Assembly (NCBI GenBank): GCA_003255065.1
Contig: QAOA01002417.1
Span: 258,122 to 322,121, forward strand
Source of the DNA: Cercis canadensis
Taxonomy: Eukaryota > Streptophyta > Magnoliopsida > Fabales > Fabaceae
Reading direction: 5' to 3'
DNA length: 64,000 nt
Part shown: positions 1-11,402 of the stretch, piece by piece
Position numbering within the stretch: position 1 is the first letter of the stretch
How the letters are laid out: every line of letters starts with the position of its first letter
The notes under the pieces: model-generated
The model's input: the letters and a program-made list of their open reading frames with translations, nothing else
Databases searched by the model: none
What the model was told of the DNA's origin: nothing
Translations under genes and position numbers: made by a program

Positions 1-176
1 TGTCTTCTTCTCGTAGGGTTTATGCCCGAGACACTCACTGGAACAGTCACTAGTCAGTGCAAACTGCAAATTGTATGCATTTCTGGATTCAATGTGATGA
101 AAGTATCTGTAACTTGTTCCCTTGTCAGCAATGTTCTTATGAGATTCCAGTTGTCGTAGACACACTCCGTTAAAAG

Positions 177-773
177 ATGAGGCATTTTCGATTCATACAG
201 CTATCACATCTCCGCAAAACCTTTGGCCAAAACCCTACCTTCAATTCTCCATCAATTTCAACTTCCTGTGTCATGCCCAATTACCAATCAAAGCTCCAAC
301 ATTCTTTAGGTTTCGCGCGTAATTACTCTACTCCTTCACAGGATTCAAAGCCAGTCCAATCCGAGAAGGTCACGGCCATCGTGGATGAGCTAATGGGTCT
401 CTCGCTGCTTGAAGTCATGGACCTCGTTGAAGTTATGCGCCAGAAAAAGGGCATAAGTGAGATGCCAATTATGATGATGATGATGCCCGGAATGGGAATC
501 GGCGGCTTGAAGGGTGCGCCAAAGGGTGCGCCCAAAGGAGAAGAGAAGAAGGCTGAGAAGACCGCTTTTGATTTGAAGCTTGAAGAGTTTGATGCTGCAG
601 CGAAGATCAAGGTAATAAAGGAAGTGAGGACATTTACCAATTTGGGGTTGAAGGAGGCCAAGGATTTGGTGGAGAAGGTGCCCACCCTATTGAAGAAAGG
701 TGTAACCAAAGAGGAAGCTGAGACGATTATTGCCAAGATGAAGGAGGTTGGCGCAAAAGTTTCAATGGAATAA
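177..773 (+). CDS. Mitochondrial large-subunit ribosomal protein L7/L12 (bL12m)
   Basis: A single-exon 198-aa protein. In bacteria and mitochondria L12 forms the ribosomal stalk that recruits translation factors. Residues 1-55 are basic, rich in Ser and Phe and poor in acidic residues, as expected for a mitochondrial presequence. Residues about 63-92 ([20 protein letters not shown]) are the N-terminal dimerisation helix-turn-helix. Residues about 95-127 form a Met/Gly/Pro/Ala/Lys-rich hinge that includes a five-Met run. Residues about 128-198 are the C-terminal domain with the family core KIKVIKEVR and [13 protein letters not shown]. The ATG at 177 is the first in frame and gives the targeting peptide; the Met at residue 33 would remove most of it. 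Nuclear copies of organellar L12 genes are often intronless, so no retrocopy needs to be invoked. The plastid paralogue is less likely because the hinge and presequence fit the mitochondrial type better. Confidence 0.9.
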   Translation: MRHFRFIQLSHLRKTFGQNPTFNSPSISTSCVMPNYQSKLQHSLGFARNYSTPSQDSKPVQSEKVTAIVDELMGLSLLEVMDLVEVMRQKKGISEMPIMMMMMPGMGIGGLKGAPKGAPKGEEKKAEKTAFDLKLEEFDAAAKIKVIKEVRTFTNLGLKEAKDLVEKVPTLLKKGVTKEEAETIIAKMKEVGAKVSME

Positions 774-3170
774 GGTACAAAACCCAACTAACTATCGAGA
801 TAAACATGTTAATGATAAGGTGCTTTCTAATATGTTTTGTATAGTTCTAGTGATAATTCTCATTACTCTACTGCCCTCGAATCTGTTTGCATGACATAAG
901 AATTTGGCTTCAGGGCTGATATACATGAGTGAGTGTCATTGAATTCTTTCTACAATGTTTTGAGATTTGTTGTAAAGGAAAAGGGATTATTAAATGTAAA
1001 AACGAATAAGAAAGTCTTTTCCTTTATAAACTAATGGGTCATTTCAGATAATGAAACCATATAATGAAGCGTATTATCAAAGACAAACTATTTGATATAG
1101 AATGCTGTGAAATATCATTTCAAATGAAAAGAACACAGTCCTAATTGGTTGGTAAACTTGTTGATTCTGCAAACTTGTTATCCTCTCGACTATCTAATTA
1201 CCTACCCTTGTTAAGAATGAAGTGGACTATCTCTGTTTTGCTGTTAAATATGAGGGATACAAGGGAGATCTTGTCCCAGCTCTATCTGTTACAGGTTTTT
1301 ATTGACTGAAGTTTAGGATAATCAATGGAATGTTTGTTGCAGTAAGAATTTTTTTTGAAGGCAACATAAGGAGCTCCATTCATGTTACCATGGCTGAGGT
1401 TTGATGCTCTTTGATGTGGTGACATATGCAAATGGCCATTTGCAGGGGAGGAGAAGAAAATAAATTATCAAAGGCAGAACTTTACTAGCAACGACAAATG
1501 GAAATATGCTAAGCAAAGTAAAAGAAAGGAATTTCATATAGTTCTCCTTTTCATTTGTTGTATTATTTCTTTAGAGCCTGAAAATAGCAGAAGTGAGGTA
1601 GACGAATTCATAAAGGATGGAAAAATTTATGTGCATTTTACTTGCTACATGAAGGTGGAGTTCTGTTGATATTTATTGACAAATTATGATTTCCAGTTAA
1701 CAAGTGCTATTTGGAAAACTAGGACCACATAAAGGATGATGTCAAGATTGAATAATGAATAAAAATCAATAGACATTTGCATCACTTCTCCTTTCCATCG
1801 GTAATACAAGCATCTCATGTTTATGTATGTGTTTTTATGTATTGGTGTAATTGTTTTCCTGGTAAATGGTAATTATGATAAACTTGTAAATGCCACTACG
1901 ATGGTGTCAGGCAATATTAATTTCAATTTCTAATTAGTGTTTTAATATTTGGATCAGATTTGCTTGGGGAAAAAAGATGAAGTGGACATTGCAAACATTT
2001 TTTTTTTTTGTTATGATCAAGCGTAGCCGTAAATGCCTCACACTGGAGTTAAAATTGGCAGGTGAAGGACATCAACTAAGATATTTTGATAATGCAGAGC
2101 TCTGTTATATTTCTTTGTGTTAGAAAACTGTGCTGAGCAAGCTATGCGCCTGTCTAACATTCTTTTTGCACTTTTCTTTCTCCTTTTATCTGAGGCTCTT
2201 TCTGCCTTGAATTTTTTTGATCTTTTTTAACCGATGTTATAGAATTGGATTTTGATGGTGGGATCATTTTAAGCGCTGCCATAGACATGCTACTCACCGG
2301 TAGAGTGTTAGACCCGATGGTCTCCAAAATGATGAGCTTTTTGATGGCTGTGTGCTTTGTAAGGTGTACACAATGTAGTACCAGTTTTTCTTTGTTTTCT
2401 TTTGATCTATGTGGTCAATAAAAAGCAGTTGCCACATTTGTTAATATTCATCCCCTTGAAAATATGTTAAATCTGCGATCTTCTCATATCACTTGCATTT
2501 GTTTCCACTTGTGAAAAAATGTTGTAGAGAGCAACATATACTCAGAGGGAACTTTGTCCAGATATTTGTGAATCATGTTCTTCACCTCAATTATGTGTAA
2601 TCCCATCCTTCTCATAATTGCAATCTTTGACAGATGAACCTTTACAAACAGAATAGTTTTGCGGTGAAGTGGGAAAGAATAATATTGGCAGGGTGATACA
2701 TGGCTCTTGTCTTGGTTGAAGATTGCAATGAACTGTCTTTCTAGAATTTATTTGTTTTTCGTTAAAATCTTGCCTCCCCATGGGCCTTGAAAACTGGCTT
2801 CCAATGTTGCGAACTCATGAAGGAAGAATAGATGGTCTCCGTTCAACATATATTGATAATTTATTTGTATTACTTTTAATACGAACTCTCTTTATATGTC
2901 CTAATTTCATGTTTGAATTGATTTTTTTTTGCTTTTATTTTGCAATGGAAGTGTCTCAATTACTCTATTTAGTCTAGTGTGCGAGTGTGATAATTGGTAT
3001 CCGGACTGAGTTACTAGTCTAAGGATCATCAAGTTCAATTCTAAGAATCCGTTTTAACCTTTTCTATTCTAAAGTAATATTGTTAATGGAAATGAACATG
3101 TCAAAAAAAATTTGGAAATTCTTGATTTCTTAGGTACCAGAAGGAGGCAAAATGTTATTTAGGGTCTCTT
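774..3170. other. Intergenic, no gene seen
   Basis: AT-rich DNA downstream of the L12 gene; the first few hundred bases are probably its 3' UTR. Short frames around 2587-2977 have no recognisable protein features or plausible splice partners. I see no structured repeat here. Confidence 0.5.
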
Positions 3171-4136
3171 GAATATTTTAATTATGCATTATTGAATAAA
3201 ATGGGACACGTATTTCAAATGTAGTATTTTTAAAAAATATCTGCTACATCGAAGTAGTAAATTCTAATTCAAAAAGGCATTAATGCATAGGAAATGAGTA
3301 ACATGATGAAATGTATGTAGTGGGTTCCTTAAGAACATGCTATATTGATTTAGTGTGTCCATTAAGGACACATTGTATTGATATAATAGGATGAGCCAAA
3401 CTGTTTAAAGAGAGAAAGAGAATGAGAAAAGTTAAAGGAGAAAGAAAAAAAAGTTAAAAGCCTGAGATACAATCACACTCTCAGTACCAATAAGTTAAAA
3501 ACCCCTTAATAAAACAAACATATTTTACATGTATTATTTTTTTTACTTGATGCAAACGGGGTTATAGTTGCAATTGAATTACAGTGAAATGAAACTAAAA
3601 GAGCAAGTGTTGCCCACAGTCGGTCACCTTCTTCTTTTATATGTGAAGAAAATATTTAATTAAAAATTATAGTAAGTGGATTAGTGGAGATAAAAGATAG
3701 TAAAAAAAATGGATGACAAAACAAGAATGAGAGAGAAAAAATACATATAGTTATAATATTTGTCTGCTTAATTGAAAGGAGAAAACGCAGTGGCAAATCA
3801 AAAAGATGGAATTGACATTGAAATTGATTTATAGGACACTTTTTGCTTTATTTTTTTTTATTGAGTTGTCATTTCTTTCTCTCTTTGAATGATTAAGCAT
3901 GTCATATAAGGACACGCTATATCAATACAACATGTCCTTAAGGGATATGCTGGATTGATATAGTTTATCCTTAAGAAATCTATTGTATGCATTTCATTGT
4001 ATTATTCATTTATTATTGTTGATGTAGCCTTCTTGAATTGGGATTTGCTACTTTGATGTAGCAGATCTTTAAAAAAAATATTACATTTGAAATAACATAT
4101 CCCATTTTATCCGATTCTATATAATTAAAATATTTA
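3171..4136. mobile_element. Non-autonomous DNA transposon with long imperfect terminal inverted repeats
   Basis: The left arm (about 3171-3392) matches the reverse complement of the right arm (about 3899-4136) over more than 200 bp, at roughly three-quarters identity by eye. Shared blocks include TATTTTAATTAT, AAAATGGGA, TTTCAAATGTA, ATCTGCTACATC and TAAGGACA. Each arm also holds several degenerate copies of a unit of about 28 bp built on TCCTTAAGGACATG and TATTGATATAG, itself partly palindromic. The centre has no coding capacity. Such long arms suggest a Mutator-like or foldback-type element; exact ends and target duplication are unclear because of divergence. Confidence 0.65.
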
Positions 4137-4607
4137 AAAAATACTCATTTTGATAAATAATTTTAACAATAATTTATTTAAGTATTTTTTTTTTATTTAG
4201 CTTTATTTCTATCATTTTGTCCCATAAGGAACTACTCCTCTTGGTTGACTATATCCAAAACTTTGCAACCAAAATGACAGTGATTAATTTTGTACGTGAG
4301 ATCTGTAATTTAACCTATTGTAATGTTATTAATAAAACGCATCTTCCTACGGAATAAAAATGCAAGTAAAACCCTTTTCTAAACTTAAAAATCATAAAAT
4401 GATCTGAGATTCAGACTGTAATTTTGATGTCGTGTTCGATAGCCATTTTTCTACGAAAGGTAAACAGAGTCATTTGGCTATTTGGTATTGCTAGCCCAGA
4501 GACACTATTGTCTATTGTCTTCATACTCCATCCTCCATTGACGTCCCGCTCAAAATGCCCTACTTTTAAACGAACTATAAATTGAGAAAAAAAAAAAAAA
4601 AAAAAAN

Positions 4608-4653
<46 letters not shown>

Positions 4654-4659
4654 TCTCTT
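4137..4659. promoter_or_regulatory. FOLT1 upstream region with long A tract
   Basis: Promoter and 5' UTR of the downstream carrier gene. An A tract of about 64 bases (4587-4650), broken by an N at 4607, ends 9 bases before the ATG. The tract length is not reliable because the N marks a gap or joint. No clear TATA element could be fixed. Confidence 0.4.
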
Positions 4660-7600
4660 ATGTCAACGACGAAGTGGGAGCAGTGGCAATGGGAAAACGC
4701 CACAGCCGGCGCCGCCGCTGGTTTCGCCACCGTCGCTGTTATGCATCCCCTTGACGTTGTCCGAACTAGGTTTCAAGGTTTCATTCTATGTATATATTGA
4801 ACACGCTCGCACTCATGATATGAATGAGTTTTATTAATCTGTTTCCAATTTTGTTTGATTCTGTCAAAAATCAATTTGATTTGGCAGTTAACGATGGTCG
4901 AGTCTCTCATCTCCCTAGCTATAAGAATACTGCTCACGCCATTTTTACCATTGCTCGCTCAGAGGTTTGTTAATTCACCAACTCAAAATTTGTTACCCTG
5001 TTTTTACTTCTCTTTTTTCCCCAGCTCTGCTCTTTACTTACGTTTGCTTCTCAATGCTCCCGTTGCTTGCGTTTCTGTTTCTATAACTTTCCATCTACCT
5101 GTTTTTCCTTCGTGGATTTTGTGTTTTTTCAATGCCGATTAATGGAATTTTAGTCATCGTGTAATCCTCGATAATACTTGTTGCATACTAGGGGATATAG
5201 TTATCAATATCTGCATACTTAATAAAATATCTCTTTATTTCTTGCTTAGTAATTAAGGTTCTTTTATTAAAGAAAAATGAGCAATATCTGCTTACTTTAC
5301 AATTTACATGATTTTTTTTCAGCTGTTTAAGTCATTTGTTTAGGTTCGTAAAAATTACAATATCATTTACGATATATTGGCTATGTTTATGATGATAGGC
5401 TACTTGATTGGAATTTCAGTAGGCATCCTTTTGATAGTTGTAAATGAAGAATGTGAAATTACCTAGACTTCTGAATGTTGTGAACTATTTTTTCCTCTTG
5501 ACTCCTTAATTAGAAGATTGGCAGAAAGGATTCTGGTCTTTTTGGAGAATAAAGGGAAACCCAATAAGATTTCTATCAGCAAAGTGAGATCTTAGGATAG
5601 ATCAGTCAAAAAGCTGTAAACTGATTTTTGGTGACAAATAATACCAACACTGCTTGCCATGCAGTTTTCTATCGCTTGTCAATGTTAGGCTTAATAGTTG
5701 AAGGATTGCTTAAATCATTAGACTTAAATTTTCACCATTTATACGCTTGTCACTGAAGATGTCTGCAGCTATGAATGTTATATGTTCGGCTTAACATTCT
5801 ACTCTTCCAACTAGAATTGATAGGTTTGGTATTGACATCTAATATAAGCAGAAAGAAACTTTTGCATCTGGACCTTTTCAATATGACAATGAATGTTCTT
5901 TGTAAGTACCTTGCTTTTTGTTGCAGGGCTTGAGAGGGTTGTATGCAGGTTTTCTTCCTTCAGTTCTTGGGTCGACTATTTCATGGAGTTTATACTTTTT
6001 TTTGTGAGTACCAACTTCCATGGGTGAGGATTTGATGGTATTCAGTCAACTGTCTAATATCATTTCAATATCTGATGCGTACTTGGAAAAGGATGATTTC
6101 ATGTAGGCTGGCAGACTGTATAACATTTACCATCTGATATTATATGCATGTATTATGTCTTCTCATCTAAAATTTTTAACCAGTGTCTAGGTTTTGCTGA
6201 GTTCTAACTTTCTCTGTCACCACTCTCTTACTTCTGACTTTATCTTTGGAACTAATCTTCTCTTCTGTATGTAAAACGTCCATAATGCTCACGAGTTGTC
6301 AGTAATCAAGTATTTGTGTGGGCTTCCTCGTAATTGTAACAGCCTATGTATACACCTGATATTTTGCATCAAAATTGAAAAATTCTTGGAAGATGTCTTG
6401 CATTGTTCTGTGGAATGTTAGTGGAATCTATTTTGGATATAGTTTATCTAGTAGGATTCTTTTTTAAAAAAAAAAAAAATCCTCTGTTCAAATTGCTTAC
6501 CAAACTATTTATTTTGATTGTAGCTATGACAAAGCCAAACAAAGGTATGCAAGAAACAGGGACGAGAAGCTGAGCCCAGGTCTTCATCTTGCTTCAGCTG
6601 CTGAAGCAGGAGCGTTGGTGAGTATGCAAAATCCTAATATTATAAATGGATAATTCATAACCGCAAGTATCATTGTTTAGCAGGATGTTTAAATGGTTCC
6701 TCTTATATATTGTTTAACTTTGCTGGCATTCCATTGTTTGTGCTTGGGACATAGAGCTCAGTTTTTGCGTCAATGGAGTGTTTTAATAAGTTGTATTCAT
6801 ATAGAAGCCCATGTAGTGATGAGAGGAGATAATGATATCAGGTGAGAAAATTATATAAAATATATTTACTGCTGAAAACTATGGTCTAAAGACTATTTGA
6901 GATTGAAATAATAAAATTAAGGTTACTTCTTTGATGCTTGTAATATGTGTGTTCATCAAGTTTAAGATATTGCTAGACTTCATAGTTGAGTATGATGCTT
7001 AGAATGTCAAAGTCTGTCAGATTTTCTTTGGCACAGTCCTGAATGTGTCTGAGACTGAACCTTTTTTTATTTTTTTATTTTAACACCTGTGATCCTAGTC
7101 GTCATCTTTGATTTCCATTGGTTTATATCGTGGTCTGCCAGGTTTGCTTGTGCACAAATCCTGTTTGGCTAGTAAAGACAAGATTGCAGCTTCAGACTCC
7201 TCTCCATCAAACACGACCATATTCTGGGCTTTACGGTCTGCTTTCCATCTTGAATTAACTTTATTCTAGTTGTGCACTCTGAGAATTCCCTTTTCCTTAT
7301 GATTGCATCTACTTCAGCTCTAGGTATTAGGTGTTGAATTTGGCTTAATTCTCAGACTTGAGATTTGTCTCCATCTTAACTGCCTTCGTTCAAGATGGAT
7401 TAAACCATATTTTTTTAGAATTTGGAAGGTAACCATTTTTTTCAGATAGATTCATTCTAATTCATTATATTTGGCGGAGCATTTAGCTTTTCATGTAAAC
7501 ATTATCACAGCCTCGATAAGGTCTATAGTGCCTAGATCACCACTTTGTTGTGTAGAAGTGTCGATCATCAGTATCAAGCATACCTGCTAGATTCAATTAT

Positions 7601-10468
7601 TCCAGAGTATTGCTTTATAAGAGTATTCATTCTCAGGGTCTTGGTTGATCATTAACTTGGTTTAAACAAGTTATTCAATTTAACATTTATCCAGATAGTT
7701 TCACTTGCTATAAGAAGGAAATGATCAATCATGACATAAGAGTCAAGTACAGTAGTTGACTCTCTTTCTTCTTAAGTGGCCCATGTGTGTGTTTCTTTAA
7801 AGTATCTACAACATGATAGTCAGAATATTTGGTTTGCTGTGCTTATATTCATGCTTGCAATTTTCTTTTCTATAAAATTAAATATCAGATGCATTTAGAA
7901 CCATAATGAGAGAAGAAGGATGGAGTGCACTTTACAGAGGGATTGTTCCTGGTCTTTTTCTGGTATGTTGCTGTATCTTATAATTTTTTCAGTGCATCTT
8001 GGTTTTCTTAAATTTTAATTCTATCTTAAATTTGATGTGTGGCATTATCCCTCCAACCTTATTATCTCTAGTCATAACTGATCTTCAAAAAATCTAATAG
8101 GGTCTTCAATTTGGGGTATTGAATGGAGAATTTTTTTTGTTTTATACAAAATTTAGGGAGTAATTATGGTGACAATATTAACAAATTTACCTACATGAGA
8201 AAATTTTGTCATTTCATAACCTGGGACTTAATTGTAATAGGAATCACTTAAAGGAATCTTGTGGAATATTGTGACTACAACTATAGGAAGAATCTGTTTG
8301 CAATTCCACCAAAGTTATAGGACGGATTGCACAATTGTTTTGTCTGGCGATTGGTTCTTTCTGAGTTTCTGTTGGCAGGATATCATAAGATTCCCAGAAT
8401 TGATGATGGGCACAAGGTTACTTATATTTAAATTATACCTTGTCATGATAATATCAGCCGAACAGTTATATAATTGTGTTTAAATTGACTAAAATTTTCA
8501 TTAGGTTACCCCTGTCTCTTGGGTGGGGTTGAGCAATTCTGAAATTGAGATGACTGTATTAACATGGCAAGACCCATTATGGTCTTACAAAATTTCTGCT
8601 TACAGGTATTTGTCTGCTTCAGCAGGTCTCTCATGGTGCTGTTCAGTTCACAGCATATGAAGAACTTCGTAAGGTTATTGTTGATTTAAAGTGTAAGGAA
8701 AGTGAGACGCATCATCAAAACCGTGATAAAGTGTTGGTAAGTTAATGGACCTTGGATACAGTTCAATCTTTTTTATTAAAAAAAAAAAAGAAGGCATGTG
8801 CTGGACCATTTACATTTCTTGCAATGATTGTTTTGATTGACCTTTTCGGATAATAATGATTCATTTCAGTAATGATGACACTGTATCTTTGTTGCTTGTA
8901 TGTTGATAGTGTGCATTTATGGATTTGACTTAGAATGTAAACAAAAAAAGAGAAAATATTTGACAGAGAATATAAACTTGCTTGGTCACAGCACGTTTAA
9001 GCCGGTGTCTGTTGCGTCTGTTGCCTTTTTTTTTTTTTCATCAATCTCACAAATATTTACAGAGACACATTCTTGGTACCTTAATGTGGCCCAAATTGTG
9101 TGACTCATGTGTAATATAATAATTTTTTTGATACTCTCATTTATGCTATAATATTAGTGCGTTACATATTGGCCCCATCCATGCATTAAGCCATCTGGTG
9201 AAGTTCTTTATTGGTTCAAATCAATGCTTGCTGTATTAAATTTCTTTATCAAATTGTTTCACTTGGCTGTATGTTGAACTGAAAAGACATGCTGATGAGA
9301 GAAATGTAGCTTTGTGCATGTCTTTTGACAACCTAATACAATATTCCTAGAACCAATTTGCTTTAGTTTCTTCTATATTTCATTTAATACAAACTTGAGG
9401 CCATTTCAGATTGGTTTATTTCAAACTCTTAACTTCCTGCTTTGTGATACTTATTAATTCTTTCATTTGGATATCTATTTTATCTGTTTTTATTTTTTTA
9501 CCAGAATTCAGTTGATTATGCTGTTCTTGGAGCGTCTTCGAAAATTGCTGCCATTCTTCTAACGTATCCATTTCAGGTAGAATTCTTCGTCACACTGTTT
9601 GGGTGGAAAGGGTTGGAGAGTCCTTGCATATTTGAATTGATCCCCAAAAAAAGTTACCTACTCATAAGACATACTGGCTTACTTCTTTTTTTGTTTTTTT
9701 CAGGTTATACGGGCTCGATTGCAGGTTGGTAGTGTGATTAAAAAATAAAAAGCTAGCGCTAACTTTTACTACTTAAGTTTTGGTTGCTTTTTTATCTTTC
9801 TCAGGGATGCTTATAATTTCTCCTCTCTGCAGCAACGACCTAGTAGTGATGGGGTCCCAAGATATATGGATAGTTGGCACGTTATGAAGGAAACTGCACG
9901 GTACAATTAAATTCCATCCAGATTTACTGTTCATCTTTTGGTTGCCTAAGAACGAAATGTGAAACTGTCTTAGCTCTCATCTTTCTATACTTTTGGTGAT
10001 TAAGCCTTTGCACAGACCTTAGAGAAAGATCTGTCACGCTTGGCTACACAATAGATTGGGTCCTAGATTAACTTGGTCAATGAATTATAATATCTTGTCA
10101 CGTTGTTTGATATGTGATTTTAGATGTTCCTAGAATTCTAATACACTACAAATTATTCGCCATGGTTCATTGAGAACAGATTATAGAGATACTAATATAA
10201 GTCTCTCTATTATCAACAATGAAAATAAGCCTCGTATATACCTGCTAAAAGACAATCTAATGGTTAACGGAATGAAGATGTTTTACTCATTTTTCTCCGG
10301 CCTACTATAGATTTTCTTCTCTGTTGTGCTTGCAGGTTTGAAGGTGTTCGAGGTTTCTACAAAGGAATTACCCCAAACCTATTAAAAAATGTTCCTGCTT
10401 CTTCAATAACATTTATTGTGTATGAAAATGTTCTAAAATTGCTTAAACGGGCTCGAAGAAATGACTAA
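4660..10468 (+). CDS. FOLT1: Folate transporter 1-like mitochondrial carrier family protein
   Basis: Eleven exons: 4660-4777, 4888-4964, 5927-6003, 6524-6617, 7142-7235, 7889-7962, 8626-8736, 9505-9576, 9704-9724, 9833-9900, 10336-10468. All introns are GT-AG and the product is 312 aa, close to the length of Arabidopsis FOLT1. The three carrier repeats each show their signature: [24 protein letters not shown] and [12 protein letters not shown], giving six membrane helices. The Arabidopsis homologue is reported in the plastid envelope and carries folate. The start ATG at 4660 gives [17 protein letters not shown], matching the family's N-terminus; there is no cleavable presequence. Exon 9 is only 21 nt and encodes VIRARLQ, part of the third signature. 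The gene ends convergently with the NLR gene about 0.9 kb away. Assignment as folate carrier is by resemblance to the FOLT subfamily; substrate is inferred. Confidence 0.93.
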
Positions 10469-11402
10469 GTATTTTTTTTAATCCTCCATGCCTCCATCCC
10501 CCTCCCCCCTTTTTTAATCTCCTGTGTTATTTAAGTTTCGCAGCCCCAGAAATTGCTCTCGTTTTCTCTCTTTACTTTTCAATGATGGGAGATTCTACAG
10601 AATATGTAAGCTAATACTACAAGAACAATTTCTGGAGATTGAAAAGCAAATGTTTTCAGTGGTTGGACTAGCTGTGAGTTCATGTCATGTTCTTTTTTCA
10701 CCTAGACTGCATGCCGCATCCCTGCTGAAATTTCTGTAACTTTTGGTTGTCTTTTTTTTTTTTTTTTTCATTTAATTTATATGTCCAGGACGTGAAACCA
10801 CCTTATATAACCAACGGAGCTGTAGTTCACTAGACCTTTGCAGGAGAAATGTGTATATTACAAGTAACGTAAATAATTGGTATTTCTGTATTTCATATGT
10901 AAGAATGAAACAACAATGTATATCCATCATAGAATAAGAACCCTTTTTGGACATATTAAAATAAAAAATGAAACTTCTTTTTATAAAAAAATGAAGTATA
11001 CCTTGCCCATTGACATAAACTGGGATTGCTTGAATCAGAGAAAGAATACTTGTTTGCGAGCTCAGTACCACTATTTTGGCTAATCCCCCGCATCCCCTGC
11101 ACGCATTAGGGAACCATCATTTAAAATTGGAGGTCATCAGCAAAGGATGAAAAAGAGTTAAGACCATGAGTGGAGGGAATCGCTATTGCTTTGCTCTGGC
11201 TCAGAGCGGTTTGTGCTTTCACAAGAAGAAACTGAAGGCCCCGCCAGATGAAGAGTGGAGAGTAGCAGAACTAGGAACTGCTTCCTGTACTCGGATGAAA
11301 AGTCATTATCACCCACTAACATTGTGCCTGCGGTTGACATCTGCAGAACGATCTGCAATTGTAAAAAGTAAGTCTTGTTTCTTGCCTCTGTAATATATAT
11401 TT
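10469..11402. other. Intergenic region between convergent FOLT1 and NLR genes
   Basis: Holds the 3' UTRs of both neighbours. It has a pyrimidine-rich stretch at about 10490-10515 and a T tract at about 10749-10769. A possible alternative last exon of the NLR gene lies at 11309-11352 on the minus strand. Confidence 0.45.
11309..11352 (-). other. Candidate alternative terminal exon of the NLR gene
   Basis: An acceptor (TTGCAG) lies just before 11352. Splicing from the donor after 11450 keeps frame and yields 14 codons, then TGA at 11311-11309. The predicted protein would be 929 aa instead of 930. This rests on splice consensus only; there is no transcript evidence. Confidence 0.35.
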
